Below are positions 8,341 to 18,030 of a stretch of DNA of 64,000 nucleotides, in pieces (position 1 is the stretch's first letter; every line of letters begins with the position of its first letter). The position numbers were made by a program, and so were the translations under genes. Origin of the DNA: CBFIHN01 sp965662575 (GTDB lineage Bacteria > Pseudomonadota > Gammaproteobacteria > Francisellales > CACEW01). The notes under the pieces were generated by a model that worked only from the letters and a program-made list of their open reading frames with translations, had not been told where the DNA came from and searched no databases. The DNA lies in the NCBI GenBank assembly GCA_965662575.1, contig CBFIHN010000001.1:1-64000 (forward strand), read 5' to 3'.

Positions 8341-9497
8341 AAAGGTGACATGGCCCGCAAGCGTGGTATATGGTGCTGAAGGATTTTAATGGCCTGATCT
8401 ATTTCTTGCTCAGTTGTCAATCGCCCCAACGATAAACGAATGGCACTATGCGCCAGCTGATCTGTCCGTCCAATTGCTGACAGCACATAAGATGGCATTA
8501 GCGTTGCAGAGTTACATGCCGAGCCAGAGGATATGGCCAATTGATGCAATGCCATCAGCAATGCCTCACCATCAACACCGTCAATACTGACATTGAGAAT
8601 ATTGGCAATACCATGTTCCATGGCGCCATTAAGAGACACGCCACCTAAATCAACTATCGCTTGATAGAGTGTTTTTTTAAAACGTTGCAGCCTATCATAA
8701 TCAGCCAGCATATCTTCTTGTGCCAGTACACAAGCTTTACCAAACCCAACAATTTGATGTGTTGCTAAAGTACCTGAGCGATAACCTTGCTCGTGCCCAC
8801 CACCATAAATCAACGGCGTTAACCGAACTTTAGGACGACGCCGAACATATAACGCACCAATACCCTTTGGGCCGTAGAATTTATGCCCAGAAATCGATAA
8901 CAAATCTATCTTCATGGCATTAACATCTATTGGGATCTTACCAGCGCTTTGTGCAGCATCAACATGGAATAAGATTTTATGTTGCCGACATAGCGCACCA
9001 ATCTCAGCAATTGGCTGGATAGTCCCAATCTCATTATTAACGTGCATGACTGAAACCAAGATGGTCTTTTTGCCAATGGCATTTACAATCTGCTGTACAT
9101 CGATAACACCAGCTGCATTAGGTTTGATATAAGTCACGTCAAAACCATGATCAGCTAAATACGCACAGGTATCGAGCACCGCCTTATGCTCAAACCCTGT
9201 GGTAATAATATGTTGTCCCTTACGCTGATAAGACTTCGCCACACCTTGTATTGCCAAATTATCTGCCTCCGTCGCACCAGAAGTAAAAATAATTTCGCCT
9301 GCATCGGCTTGGATAAGATTTGCCACTTGCTCCCTTGCTTGCGCGACTGCCTCCTCCGCTTGCCAACCATAAAAATGTGTATTTGAAGCGGGATTACCAA
9401 AGTTACCCTCGAGCGTTAAGCACTGCTGCATCACTTCAACTACCCGCGGATCTACGGGCGTGGTAGCCGCATAGTCAAGATAAATTGGTTTAGCCAT
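8322..9497 (-). CDS. iscS: Cysteine desulfurase IscS
   Basis: PLP-dependent enzyme that takes sulfur from cysteine for Fe-S clusters and tRNA thiolation. The N-terminus [18 protein letters not shown] is typical; His104 stacks on PLP, Lys206 (SGHKFYG) binds it, and the catalytic Cys328 sits in the SSGSACNSA loop. All three have the same residue numbers as in E. coli IscS, which supports the start at 9497; an in-frame ATG 39 bp upstream lies inside trmJ. Length is 391 residues, slightly short: the usual C-terminal tail ending in SHH is replaced by LWRQSS. The start codon overlaps the trmJ stop. The normal neighbour iscR is absent. Confidence 0.93.
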   Translation of the reverse strand: MAKPIYLDYAATTPVDPRVVEVMQQCLTLEGNFGNPASNTHFYGWQAEEAVAQAREQVANLIQADAGEIIFTSGATEADNLAIQGVAKSYQRKGQHIITTGFEHKAVLDTCAYLADHGFDVTYIKPNAAGVIDVQQIVNAIGKKTILVSVMHVNNEIGTIQPIAEIGALCRQHKILFHVDAAQSAGKIPIDVNAMKIDLLSISGHKFYGPKGIGALYVRRRPKVRLTPLIYGGGHEQGYRSGTLATHQIVGFGKACVLAQEDMLADYDRLQRFKKTLYQAIVDLGGVSLNGAMEHGIANILNVSIDGVDGEALLMALHQLAISSGSACNSATLMPSYVLSAIGRTDQLAHSAIRLSLGRLTTEQEIDQAIKILQHHIPRLRAMSPLWRQSS

Positions 9498-10200
9498 CAA
9501 CACTGCCTTTTTTATCAACACTTGCCAATACACCACGTAAAATATTCACTTCCTGCTGATCAAGCTGCGCTCTTTGAAATAACCGCATTAAACGCTCCAT
9601 CAGTCGTTTTGGTTTCTGTGGGTTAAGAAACTGTAATTCTATCAATGTCTTCTCTAGATGAGCGTAGAAACGATCCAGCTCCTGGCGCGGCGCAAGACTA
9701 GCACGTGATTGTGAATAATTATTAGTCAATGATGCACGTAACTCGTAACAAATGACCTGTACTGCTGCGGCTAAATTCAGTGACGCATAATCGGGATTGC
9801 TTGGTATGTGAATATGGTAATGGCATAATTGCAATTCTTGATTGGTCAAACCCGTACGCTCACGACCAAACAAAATGGCAATGGCACACGCCTCTTGCTG
9901 ATTAATGCGATCAACTGCCTGCCTTGGTGTTGCCATTGGCCAATCCAAATGACGATTGCGTGCACTACACCCAAATACCAAGTGGCAGTCTTTCAGTGCC
10001 TCTGACAAGGTTGCCGCCACAACCGCACGATCTAAAACATCCGTAGCACCAGACGCCATTGCATCAGCTTCTTGGTGCGGAAATGATTTGGGATTAACCA
10101 AATAAAGGTTATCGAACCCCATGGTTTTCATGGCACGAGCTGCTGAACCGATATTTCCAGGGTGACTGGGCTCTACCAAAACTATACGAACTGACATCAA
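9490..10200 (-). CDS. trmJ: tRNA (Cm32/Um32) 2'-O-methyltransferase TrmJ
   Basis: SPOUT-class methyltransferase that methylates the ribose at position 32 of several tRNAs. The N-terminal [20 protein letters not shown] block, [10 protein letters not shown] and the knot motif [19 protein letters not shown] are all present, and the 236-residue length is normal. A second Met directly follows the first, so the exact start is uncertain by one codon. The gene heads a minus-strand run trmJ–iscS–iscU-like–yhdP with overlapping ends. In most gammaproteobacteria iscR lies between trmJ and iscS; here the two genes overlap by 8 bp. Confidence 0.93.
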   Translation of the reverse strand: MMSVRIVLVEPSHPGNIGSAARAMKTMGFDNLYLVNPKSFPHQEADAMASGATDVLDRAVVAATLSEALKDCHLVFGCSARNRHLDWPMATPRQAVDRINQQEACAIAILFGRERTGLTNQELQLCHYHIHIPSNPDYASLNLAAAVQVICYELRASLTNNYSQSRASLAPRQELDRFYAHLEKTLIELQFLNPQKPKRLMERLMRLFQRAQLDQQEVNILRGVLASVDKKGSVDG

Positions 10201-10330
10201 TTTAATACCTTACTCACTCACCTTGCGCTACTAATAAGCACTAGCTCAGCCGCTGATTATTGCACCCAAAACACACACCATCAGTTATGTGTTAACATAG
10301 TCGCATACTATATCTACACAATCAAAGCAT

Positions 10331-10978
10331 ATGGCACAGCGCCCACTGATCATGTTTTTTTCAGCATCACTAAAGCTGCTGCTTACCATCATCGCAATTT
10401 CAATTCTTAGCTCATGCGCACCTAGACCACCGGCAAACCAAAATAATGCTTGTAGCATTTTTAAAGAATATCCATCGTGGTACTGGGATGCTTTAAAATC
10501 CTATCATCGATGGAAAGTACCAGTGAGCGTGCAAATGGCAATTATTCACCAAGAATCACACTTTCGCGCAGGTGCAAGACCACCAAGAACCAAACTTTTT
10601 GGTTTTATTCCCTGGACTCGACCAACGTCGGCTTATGGCTATGCACAGGCTGTCGATGGCACATGGGATCACTACATGAAAAGCACCGGCAAAAATGGTG
10701 CTGATCGCAATGACTTCCAAGATGCCGTCGATTTTGTTGGATGGTATGGCAACCAAGCGCACAAAATGCTAGGGATATCGAAAAGAAACGCTTATGATTT
10801 ATATTTAGCTTATCACGAAGGATTTGGTGGCTATCGCCAAGGGTCTTATCGCAAGAAGGCATGGCTCGTTAAACGCGCACACAAAGTCCAACAGCAAGCT
10901 AACTTATACCGAGGCCAGCTACTTTATTGCAAAAATGACATCCCCAAACCCGGCCTATGGCAACGGCTATTTGGCTAA
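10331..10978 (+). CDS. Lytic transglycosylase-like lipoprotein (SLT fold)
   Basis: A 215-residue lipoprotein with a signal peptide ending in the lipobox LSSC (Cys29). The catalytic-type Glu75 is in AIIHQESHF, followed by [16 protein letters not shown] and [10 protein letters not shown], which match the lysozyme-like SLT fold of membrane-bound peptidoglycan transglycosylases. It probably cleaves glycan strands at the outer membrane. An internal ATG (codon 8) would give a more usual lipoprotein signal start. Its stop codon overlaps the stop of the convergent trxA gene by 4 bp, leaving no room for a terminator between them. Confidence 0.8.
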   Translation: MAQRPLIMFFSASLKLLLTIIAISILSSCAPRPPANQNNACSIFKEYPSWYWDALKSYHRWKVPVSVQMAIIHQESHFRAGARPPRTKLFGFIPWTRPTSAYGYAQAVDGTWDHYMKSTGKNGADRNDFQDAVDFVGWYGNQAHKMLGISKRNAYDLYLAYHEGFGGYRQGSYRKKAWLVKRAHKVQQQANLYRGQLLYCKNDIPKPGLWQRLFG

Positions 10979-11307
10979 GCTTCAGCGTGCTCGCTAATAA
11001 AACTCACTAGCTGTGCTTTATTCAATGCACCGACCTTGGTCCCTTCCACTTGACCATTTTTAAACAGTAACAAAGTTGGAATACCACGAACACCATACTT
11101 CGGTGCAGTACTAGCATTCTCATCGATATTAATTTTAGCAATTTTAACTCGATCAGTATATTCTTCAGCAACACTATCCAGGATAGGAGCAATCATTTTA
11201 CAAGGTCCACACCAAGGCGCCCAAAAATCAACTAATACTGGCCGATCTGATTGTAAAACTTCTTGCTCGAAATTAGCATCAGACAGGTTAATAACTTTAT
11301 CACTCAT
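10975..11307 (-). CDS. trxA: Thioredoxin 1
   Basis: Cytosolic disulfide reductase of 110 residues with the canonical [11 protein letters not shown] active site (Cys33/Cys36), the buried Asp in VLVDFWA and the cis-proline in [12 protein letters not shown]. It supplies electrons to ribonucleotide reductase and other reductases. It stands alone on the minus strand, convergent with the transglycosylase gene. A poor AT-rich leader precedes it. Confidence 0.97.
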   Translation of the reverse strand: MSDKVINLSDANFEQEVLQSDRPVLVDFWAPWCGPCKMIAPILDSVAEEYTDRVKIAKINIDENASTAPKYGVRGIPTLLLFKNGQVEGTKVGALNKAQLVSFISEHAEA

Positions 11308-11657
11308 TGTTTATTCTACCGTTTAATTAACCATCATACCCCATGACTTGCCACGGGCACTTTTAATTATCTCAAGCCACTGTATAGAACATCAACAGCA
11401 ACTGTGATTAGATTGATCGCAAAATATAATACACTACCTTGCAAAAATCCACTCAAAACAGACTTACAGAGGGGAATCATTTAATTAGAGTTGCCAGCTA
11501 AATGATCGAAATTGGCAAATGTGGACTAAAAAACTGTCATTAAACGATAACTATATACTGCGCAAAGTTCTGATGACGTATCATAAACAGTTGTCAATCA
11601 TCCATAGTTTCTTATCAACTTTTTTGCTATGCTCAGCCGAGATTTTCACCAGATTCC
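11308..11657. other. 350-bp gene-free region with overlapping hairpins
   Basis: Divergent upstream region of trxA and the Sel1 gene. A TATAAT box lies near 11427. Two inverted repeats interlock downstream of it: ATCATTTA (11476–11483) with TAAATGAT (11499–11506), and TTGCCA (11491–11496) with TGGCAA (11513–11518). They cannot both form as simple hairpins, so alternative folding or a pseudoknot is possible. A 71-codon frame here (from 11519) has poor coding character and I do not call it. Confidence 0.4.
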
Positions 11658-12137
11658 ATGGTCAAATTTATGCGCTTACGATTGGTGCCCTTGGTTACTT
11701 TTTTATTTTATTTAACCCTGAGTCTTTCTATTGATGCACAAAGCTTACAGCAGAAGATGGAGACACTTGCTCATCCACTGTTAAAATTACAAATGGCACA
11801 AATCATTCCTGCGATATCAGCAGAAGAAGCGAATCGATTATTCTTGCAAAGTCAATTCAAACGTGCATTTCAAGCCAATTTGCCCTGGGCACAACAAGGC
11901 AATATTCGAGCAATTTTAGAAATTGGTTTTATGTATGAGTTTGGCCGCGGGGTGAAAAAAGACTATCGTCAAGCAGCATTATGGTATAGCTTGGTCTTTA
12001 CGCCTAATGCCTACAATAAAAAACCCATTCAACGTGGGTTAAATTATTTCTTTGGTACCCATGACCACAGACAGGACTATCGGAAAGCTGCGCAATGGAT
12101 TCGTATGGCATCAGAGTTGAGCATTGATCAATATTAG
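11658..12137 (+). CDS. Secreted Sel1-repeat protein
   Basis: A 159-residue protein with an N-terminal signal peptide (hydrophobic residues about 9–24, cleavage likely after DAQS). One clear Sel1-like repeat is at about 80–112 (AILEIGFMYEFGRGVKKDYR, then QAALWYSL); a second, weaker one is in the C-terminus (DYRKAAQWIRMA). Sel1 repeats are alpha-solenoid protein-binding units. There is no good ribosome-binding site before the first ATG; codon 5 is an alternative. Partner and function are unknown. Confidence 0.65.
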   Translation: MVKFMRLRLVPLVTFLFYLTLSLSIDAQSLQQKMETLAHPLLKLQMAQIIPAISAEEANRLFLQSQFKRAFQANLPWAQQGNIRAILEIGFMYEFGRGVKKDYRQAALWYSLVFTPNAYNKKPIQRGLNYFFGTHDHRQDYRKAAQWIRMASELSIDQY

Positions 12138-12244
12138 TTAACAGCGACGGTGGTTTATTAGCGCCCTCCGATGAGGAGGCAGAGATAACACAAACCTCAC
12201 CATTTAACCAGGCTAGGGATACATTACCTAAGGAAATTACTCCA

Positions 12245-13171
12245 ATGAGTTTTTTGCGAACACAACAACTCTATTTCAGCTATACAGAGCAGCCAATACT
12301 CAAAGACATCTCATTTGAGTTACGACCACAGACCATTAGTGCATTAATTGGCCCCAATGGTGCGGGCAAAACCACACTATTAAATTGTTTAGCTGCCTTA
12401 CAACTACCCAGTCGCGGATCAATACGACTTGAGGGGCTTAATATTCACCAGCATCCGAGACAAGCCCATCAATATATTGGCTACCTGACCGATGACTTTG
12501 GTTTGTATCAGGCGCTTACTGTTAGTCAAAATCTTATACATTCTGCACAAATGCGAGGTCTGCAGGGTCAGCAATGTCGGCAGGCAGTGGAGCAGACAAT
12601 TGATCAACTGGCACTTCAAGTTTATCGTGATCAGCCAACGAAACATTTATCTCGAGGCTGGAAACAACGCGTGGGTATTGGTACAGCGATCGTTCATCAG
12701 CCTAAACTCTTATTACTTGACGAGCCGGCGTCCGGACTTGACCCAGAAGCACGTCAATCACTCAGTCAACTCATGTGCGAGCTACGTGACCAAGGCATGA
12801 CATTAGTGGTCTCTTCACATATTTTAGCTGAGCTTGAAGACTATTGCCAAGACATGCTAATCATTCATGATGGAAAACTTATTGACAGCCAAGCAGAAAA
12901 ATTAAACGGTCGTCTATTAAGGTTAGAGCTAATTGAAGATGCACAACCATTTGCAACGCGACTCGCATGCGAAAAAATGCTCAGCAACTTATCTATCAAA
13001 GGAACCATAGCTGACTTTTTATGGCAAGGTGATCAACAATCGCAAGCCGAATTGTTAAAACGTCTTTTAACCGAGGGCGTCCCCATTCTCAGCCTATCAG
13101 AGCAAAGCGATTCCATGCAAAAACGTTATTTTTCATCGATATCAAACCATTCGCATTCGTCAAAATCCTGA
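12245..13171 (+). CDS. ABC transporter ATP-binding protein
   Basis: A 308-residue ATPase subunit of an ABC-2-type exporter. Walker A is GPNGAGKT (36–43), the signature is a slightly divergent LSRGWKQR, Walker B is LLLLDEPASGLDP, and the switch His is in VVSSHIL. The ~80-residue C-terminal extension resembles that of gliding/bacteriocin/Na+ exporters. It is preceded by AAGGAAA and followed 22 bp later by a membrane subunit, so the two form an exporter with an unknown substrate. Confidence 0.88.
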   Translation: MSFLRTQQLYFSYTEQPILKDISFELRPQTISALIGPNGAGKTTLLNCLAALQLPSRGSIRLEGLNIHQHPRQAHQYIGYLTDDFGLYQALTVSQNLIHSAQMRGLQGQQCRQAVEQTIDQLALQVYRDQPTKHLSRGWKQRVGIGTAIVHQPKLLLLDEPASGLDPEARQSLSQLMCELRDQGMTLVVSSHILAELEDYCQDMLIIHDGKLIDSQAEKLNGRLLRLELIEDAQPFATRLACEKMLSNLSIKGTIADFLWQGDQQSQAELLKRLLTEGVPILSLSEQSDSMQKRYFSSISNHSHSSKS

Positions 13172-13193
13172 CAATAACAAAACGGGAGCTTCC

Positions 13194-14540
13194 ATGTTAA
13201 ATCCGGAGTTCAAAAAATACCTCTGGCTTGAGTTATCTACAGCGCGCCTAGCAATATTAGCCCTTGTGCTTGGTATTTTATTCTATCTTTCCCATGGGAC
13301 TATCATCAACTGGCCGACAGGTCCTAGTACCTGCTTTGTCGTGCTTGTGATTATTTGGGGAACTCGCCAAGTATCGCAAGCAATGTCTGAAGAATTAGCA
13401 CAACACACTTGGAATCGACAACGAATGTCTGTGCTCAATGCCTGGTCAATGGTTTGGCCTAAAGTCATTGGTAGTGCTATTTATACTTGGCTAGGTGGCT
13501 TGCTCTGCATGGTAGCATACCTTTATTTTCATCTTGATAACCCAATAGCCGCAATTCGTGATGTGTTGTTGTGGCTATGTGCCGGTTTGTTTGCTCAGCA
13601 CCTCAGTTTGTTATTAAGCCTACAATCTATGCAGCTATCGCGAAGCGTTAATCGCACACAAAATTTTGCCTACTTTGCACTGTCGGCCCTCATGGCGTGG
13701 TGGCTAATTTTTTCAGGTGATGGGAACAGCAGCAAAACGATTTTTTGGTATCAACATCCATTTAGCAAGGAAAGTATTGAACTCACCACAGCGATACTGT
13801 GTGTTGTCTGGAGCATCATTGGGAGTATTCGTTTAATGCGTTTGGAGCTACAGCAACGCAATTTACCTTGGGTCTGGGTACTATTTGTTATCAGCACTAT
13901 TATCTATGCTGATGGGTTTGCTAATCCATTGTTCAACAAACTCACAACCAATGTCTATATATCCATGGATCACTGGCAAGCCATGATGCCGACAGCAACC
14001 GACATTCAATTATCCTTAGCTTTTGGTCTGAGTATTGTTTGGATGTATATCAGCTTATTTCTTGAGACCAAAACGAAAACTCGCTGGCGACAACTGAAAA
14101 ACAACTGGCAACAAAGGCACTATATCCTGCTCGTCAGCACTATGCCCTGTTACCTTATATCCTTTCTATTATCTTGTTGCATTGCCATATTGCTAATGAT
14201 CAGTATGAACAACACACAGATCATCCTGGCAACGGTTATTATTTTGGGTTTTAACTTGCGTGACATCTTAATTTTTACCAGCCTCAATATAAATAGTCAT
14301 CATCCTCATCGTACGGATATGGCAGCGGCTTTTTATCTGCTATTTACTTATTTTGTGCTAGGTGGTTTATTGCCACAGTTGGGTCTAAATATGCCTGCAA
14401 TGCTTTTTGTTCCATTGATTGAACCTCATCATTTATTGATGCAATTATTAATAATTGTCGGCGAAATCTTAATGGTTTCACTTTACTTCTGGCGCAAGAT
14501 GCAACATGATTCGGGATCTATTTCTACTGAGGAAACATGA
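13194..14540 (+). CDS. ABC exporter membrane subunit (putative)
   Basis: A 448-residue polytopic protein with about ten to twelve hydrophobic segments (for example residues 18–32, 42–55, 86–106, 395–420). It has no recognisable enzyme motif. It lies between the ATPase gene and a second membrane protein with a 4-bp overlap (ATGA) to the latter, so it is most likely the ABC-2-like permease. The assignment rests on context and topology. Confidence 0.7.
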   Translation: MLNPEFKKYLWLELSTARLAILALVLGILFYLSHGTIINWPTGPSTCFVVLVIIWGTRQVSQAMSEELAQHTWNRQRMSVLNAWSMVWPKVIGSAIYTWLGGLLCMVAYLYFHLDNPIAAIRDVLLWLCAGLFAQHLSLLLSLQSMQLSRSVNRTQNFAYFALSALMAWWLIFSGDGNSSKTIFWYQHPFSKESIELTTAILCVVWSIIGSIRLMRLELQQRNLPWVWVLFVISTIIYADGFANPLFNKLTTNVYISMDHWQAMMPTATDIQLSLAFGLSIVWMYISLFLETKTKTRWRQLKNNWQQRHYILLVSTMPCYLISFLLSCCIAILLMISMNNTQIILATVIILGFNLRDILIFTSLNINSHHPHRTDMAAAFYLLFTYFVLGGLLPQLGLNMPAMLFVPLIEPHHLLMQLLIIVGEILMVSLYFWRKMQHDSGSISTEET

Positions 14541-15226
14541 TGAGTAAACTGTCGCTTAAATCGACCTTAAGTGAAAGCTGGCATCGAGTTAAAGGCACCA
14601 AGCTCCCGGTGCTCTGGCTGGTCATTGCACTTTTCATCATTGGTGTCGTCAGCGGTTTTATCTCAGGACATATTCCCTTTAACCCCGATCATCCACCTCA
14701 TGCAGGCCGTGAGTTACTGGGCAATCTTGTCCATGCACTGCTTGCAGCACCGATGGTTGCCGGTATTTGTATGATTGGCATTAGCAGGGCTAATAATCAG
14801 GCAATACCAATGTGGTTTGGTTTCAAATTTTTTAATAAGACACTCGGTATATTTTTCACCACCGTCTTGACAACACTAATTGCTATTGTTGCATCTATGA
14901 TATTCATGCTGATTGGTGCATTTGCAGCCACTATCAGTCCATGGCTAATGAATGTGGTACTGGTTATCATGTTAATAATAATGCTGTGCATTGGCGCATT
15001 ATTCTTACTTGCACCGTTCTATGTCGCCGAAAAAGGCCTCTTGCCTTGGGTTGCCATCTGGCGCTCAGTTAAAATGATTTGGCCACACCTACCCAAAGTG
15101 TTTCTACTTCTGATTATCCTTACCCTAATCAACGCCATTGGTGCTTTGTTATTACTAGTTGGCTTGCTTTGGACCATCCCCTGGAGTGTGATTACGACGG
15201 GTATGATTTATCGTGAGCTAAATTAG
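14537..15226 (+). CDS. Multi-span membrane protein, third gene of the exporter operon
   Basis: A 229-residue protein with about six transmembrane segments and an amphipathic N-terminus (TLSESWHRVKGTKLPVLW) like that of the glycerophosphoryl-diester/DUF975-type family of membrane proteins. It overlaps the preceding permease gene by 4 bp and is probably translated with it. It could be an accessory membrane subunit. Its stop overlaps the stop of a small lipoprotein gene on the other strand. Confidence 0.65.
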   Translation: MMSKLSLKSTLSESWHRVKGTKLPVLWLVIALFIIGVVSGFISGHIPFNPDHPPHAGRELLGNLVHALLAAPMVAGICMIGISRANNQAIPMWFGFKFFNKTLGIFFTTVLTTLIAIVASMIFMLIGAFAATISPWLMNVVLVIMLIIMLCIGALFLLAPFYVAEKGLLPWVAIWRSVKMIWPHLPKVFLLLIILTLINAIGALLLLVGLLWTIPWSVITTGMIYRELN

Positions 15227-15345
15227 CCCTTAGCAAGCTCATAACCAACACCAGCACCAGCACCAATCGCCAGTGGAACGCAGCCACTGGCCACCACGGA
15301 AAATAAAGCAACTACGATCAACTGTAAAATTAATTTATTTTTCAT
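15223..15345 (-). CDS. 40-residue small lipoprotein
   Basis: A complete tiny gene: hydrophobic signal peptide KLILQLIVVALFSVV, lipobox ASGC (Cys22), then a short Ala/Gly-rich tail (PLAIGAGAGVGYELAKG). Its ATG overlaps the stop of the upstream exonuclease gene as TAATG, which implies translational coupling. Its stop overlaps the end of the convergent membrane-protein gene. The Gly/Ala tail is like that of small entericidin- or osmotically-induced lipoproteins, but no family can be assigned. Confidence 0.65.
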   Translation of the reverse strand: MKNKLILQLIVVALFSVVASGCVPLAIGAGAGVGYELAKG

Positions 15346-16076
15346 TAAATGGTTACCTCTGACAATGCTTTCTCAAGCTTCAATTTAAGCTCTTCGGGGA
15401 TACAGGATAAATCAATTAACTGACGATTGCGAGCGTAATGATCACCAACCCGACTGCCATCTTTTAAGCGCACATTAAGTAAACGGTTGGTTAATTCTTC
15501 ATTGCCGAATGCTGCGGCCAAGGCACGACGACCAACGCGTGGATATGCTGAAGGAATGTTATCACCACGATCACCACGGATACATTTAATAAACAGCCCG
15601 TATTCAGATTGTTCAGCACCCGACTGTAAAGCTTTTCGCATCGGATTATAGATACTCACTTTATCCGACAACAATTGATGAAAATCACCATCTGTACTGA
15701 TAATCACCACATGATGATCACTCTGTTGTGTAACAGCATAAATCACATCATCCGCTTCGCACTGTTCCACTTCAACGCACAGCGCTGCTTTTTCTTGTTT
15801 AAATAGACCGATCGCCTCACGCACTTTTTGTTTAAGTAACGAATCTTCACGATGCCCTTTGTATTCAGGAAAAATTTCACGACGCCAGTATTGCTGATGG
15901 TCACAGGCAAATACGACATGGGCTGGCCCAAGCTGACGATATAACTGGCGCATCAACCCTAACGTTGATTCTTTAATTTTTTCTGCTGCATGATCAGCAG
16001 ATTCAATCCCTTTGCCACAATAATGGGCACCGATATAACTTAAATTTGAAAGATCAAAAACTAAGACCTTACCCAT
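15345..16076 (-). CDS. FEN-type 5'-3' exonuclease (T4 RNase H / Xni-like)
   Basis: A 243-residue FEN/PIN-fold nuclease. Metal-binding acidic clusters are visible: FDLSNL at the N-terminus, CEADDVIYA, ISTDGDFHQL and the helix-hairpin-helix region RGDRGDNIPSAYPRVG. It resembles phage T4 RNase H and the stand-alone 5'-3' exonucleases that remove RNA primers or flaps; no polymerase domain is attached. It overlaps aroA by 8 bp upstream and the small lipoprotein downstream, so all three share a transcript. No other phage gene is near, so a viral origin is not supported. Confidence 0.8.
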   Translation of the reverse strand: MGKVLVFDLSNLSYIGAHYCGKGIESADHAAEKIKESTLGLMRQLYRQLGPAHVVFACDHQQYWRREIFPEYKGHREDSLLKQKVREAIGLFKQEKAALCVEVEQCEADDVIYAVTQQSDHHVVIISTDGDFHQLLSDKVSIYNPMRKALQSGAEQSEYGLFIKCIRGDRGDNIPSAYPRVGRRALAAAFGNEELTNRLLNVRLKDGSRVGDHYARNRQLIDLSCIPEELKLKLEKALSEVTI

Positions 16077-17340
16077 GGATCAGTCGCTCCATACGCTCAA
16101 AGTAATCGGGGCAAGTTTTTGCCACCGCTTCTGCACTATGGATCATCACCCCAGGCACCTTTAAGCCAAGTAGTGCCAATGACATCGCAATACGATGATC
16201 ATGATAGGAATGCACTTCTGCACCCGTCGGTTGACCCGGGTAGATGGTGATTGAATGCTCGGTCACGGCCGTTTTAATCCCTAAGTGATTGAGCCCATTG
16301 GCCATAGCCATGATGCGATCTGACTCTTGTAAACGCGTATGCGCCAAGCCTGACAATGTCATCGCTTGATCTGCAAACACCGCCACAACCGCAAGAGTCA
16401 TGAATGTGTCGGAGAAGCCACTCATGTCAACATCGAGCGCTTTGAGCTTTTGTGCACCAATTACCCGAATACCCTCAACCTCTTCGATTACCCGACAGCC
16501 CATTTGTTCTAAGACCCCTAAAAACTGGGTATCACCTTGCAAACCTTGTCTTGGCAAACCTTTGACGAGAATATTGCCATTGGTGATGGCCGCTGCAGCA
16601 AAAAAATAAGACGCCGTAGAAGCATCCGGTTCAATCATGTAATCACAAGCTTGGTAAATCTGTGGCCTAAGCAAAAACTGATTATCACGACACGCCGTTT
16701 GCACACCAAAATGAGTCATCATTTGGCAAGTCATTTTCACATAGGGCTTAGGCTTATTAAGTTGTGTATGAATTATCGTTTGCGCGCGTGCTAAAGGTGC
16801 TGCCATTAGCAACCCCGATAAGAACTGGCTGCTTTGTGAAATATTGACCGAAATATCGCCACCAGATAATCCCTGACTATGCAAATTCAAGGGCATATGC
16901 GCTGACTGTTGTTCATAATCAAATCGTGCACCTTGCGCTGTTAGTGCATGCAATAATGGACCAATGGGACGCTCTTGCATTCTTGGCGAAGCTGTAAAAC
17001 GATAGTTCCCAGGCACCGCTGCACAAGCTGGCATTAAAAATCGTGTTGCTGTACCAGCATCATGGCAATAAATCGCTGCCTGCGTTATTGAAAACTGACC
17101 TGCACAACCTCGGACTTTTACTTGATGACATTGTTGATCAACCTCAAGATTAACACCTAAAGCTTGTAAGCCCCCCATAAATGCCATTGAATCTTCACTG
17201 AATAGCACCCCAGATAAAATAGAGTCACCGCGGGCTAAAGCAGCAAGTAGTAGTGCCCTGTTAGTGATACTTTTCGATCCAGGAACCTCGGTACTCGCAT
17301 GAATCACCGTTGAAACTGGTGCAAGAGATTTGGTTGTCAT
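16069..17340 (-). CDS. aroA: 3-phosphoshikimate 1-carboxyvinyltransferase (EPSP synthase)
   Basis: Penultimate enzyme of the shikimate pathway; joins shikimate-3-phosphate with phosphoenolpyruvate. The N-terminal PGSKSITNRALLLAALARG, the ATRFLMPACAA segment, LQESDRI and C-terminal DHRIAMSLALLGL motifs are all present; 423 residues is normal. It starts 87 bp from the divergent efp gene. First gene of a minus-strand unit with the exonuclease and small lipoprotein. Confidence 0.96.
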   Translation of the reverse strand: MTTKSLAPVSTVIHASTEVPGSKSITNRALLLAALARGDSILSGVLFSEDSMAFMGGLQALGVNLEVDQQCHQVKVRGCAGQFSITQAAIYCHDAGTATRFLMPACAAVPGNYRFTASPRMQERPIGPLLHALTAQGARFDYEQQSAHMPLNLHSQGLSGGDISVNISQSSQFLSGLLMAAPLARAQTIIHTQLNKPKPYVKMTCQMMTHFGVQTACRDNQFLLRPQIYQACDYMIEPDASTASYFFAAAAITNGNILVKGLPRQGLQGDTQFLGVLEQMGCRVIEEVEGIRVIGAQKLKALDVDMSGFSDTFMTLAVVAVFADQAMTLSGLAHTRLQESDRIMAMANGLNHLGIKTAVTEHSITIYPGQPTGAEVHSYHDHRIAMSLALLGLKVPGVMIHSAEAVAKTCPDYFERMERLIHG

Positions 17341-17426
17341 AATGAGTCATTGATCATGTATGGATAGCGATTATACGCTAACAACTGTTATAATTCACAA
17401 AACAATAATGAGAGTTGGAACCTATT

Positions 17427-17996
17427 ATGGCAACCTACGCCACCAATGAATTTCGCAGTGGTTTAAAAATCTTACTAGATGGACAGCCATACAATATCGT
17501 CGACAATGAATTTGTTAAGCCCGGCAAAGGCCAAGCCTTTAACCGCGTTAAGATCCGCAACCTCAAAAATGGCCGCGTCACTGAGAAAACGTTTAAATCA
17601 GGTGAAACAGTTGAAGCAGCAGATGTCATGGAAATCGAAGTGCAGTATCTCTATACCGACGGTGAATTTTGGCACTTTATGCAACCAGATAGCTTTGAAC
17701 AATATCAAGCAGCAGAAGCCGCGGTTGCTGACAATATCAAATGGCTCAAAGAGCAAGATACCTGCACGTTGACATTATGGAATGACAACCCTCTCTCGGT
17801 TGAACCACCCAATTTTGTACACCTAACCATTACTGAAACCGATCCTGGCTTAAAAGGTGACACATCTGGTGGTGGCGGCAAGCCTGCCACATTAGAAACC
17901 GGCGCTGTTGTTCGAGTCCCGTTGTTTGTACAAGAAGGTGAATTAATTAAAGTGGATACACGCTCTGGTGACTACGTTTCTCGAGCTAAGGAATAA
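17427..17996 (+). CDS. efp: Elongation factor P
   Basis: Relieves ribosome stalling on polyproline. The start at ATG 17427 gives [14 protein letters not shown], matching family N-termini and placing the modifiable Lys34 in KPGKGQAF at its standard position; a TTG 12 bp upstream is not needed. The 189 residues include the C-terminal [20 protein letters not shown] and [10 protein letters not shown] motifs. A TATAAT box lies at 17389–17394. Lys34 implies beta-lysylation by EpmA/EpmB, which are not in this window. Confidence 0.97.
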   Translation: MATYATNEFRSGLKILLDGQPYNIVDNEFVKPGKGQAFNRVKIRNLKNGRVTEKTFKSGETVEAADVMEIEVQYLYTDGEFWHFMQPDSFEQYQAAEAAVADNIKWLKEQDTCTLTLWNDNPLSVEPPNFVHLTITETDPGLKGDTSGGGGKPATLETGAVVRVPLFVQEGELIKVDTRSGDYVSRAKE

Positions 17997-18030
17997 AAAT
18001 ACACGGACTGACGACCGTGGTATTTTTATT
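17995..18030 (+). terminator. Rho-independent terminator of efp (possibly bidirectional)
   Basis: The hairpin has arms AATACACGG and CCGTGGTATT with loop ACTGACGA and one bulge, followed by TTTTTATTT and preceded by an A-run that would serve as T-run on the other strand. It begins at the efp stop codon and could also end transcripts arriving from rbfA. Confidence 0.8.

Noticed and set aside
11519..11734. 71-codon frame upstream of and overlapping the Sel1 gene
   Set aside because: No ribosome-binding site, overlaps the signal-peptide region of the real gene in another frame, and composition is not protein-like.
15345..16076. Prophage signal, because the exonuclease resembles T4 RNase H
   Set aside because: It overlaps aroA and is surrounded by housekeeping genes; stand-alone FEN-type nucleases also occur as chromosomal genes.
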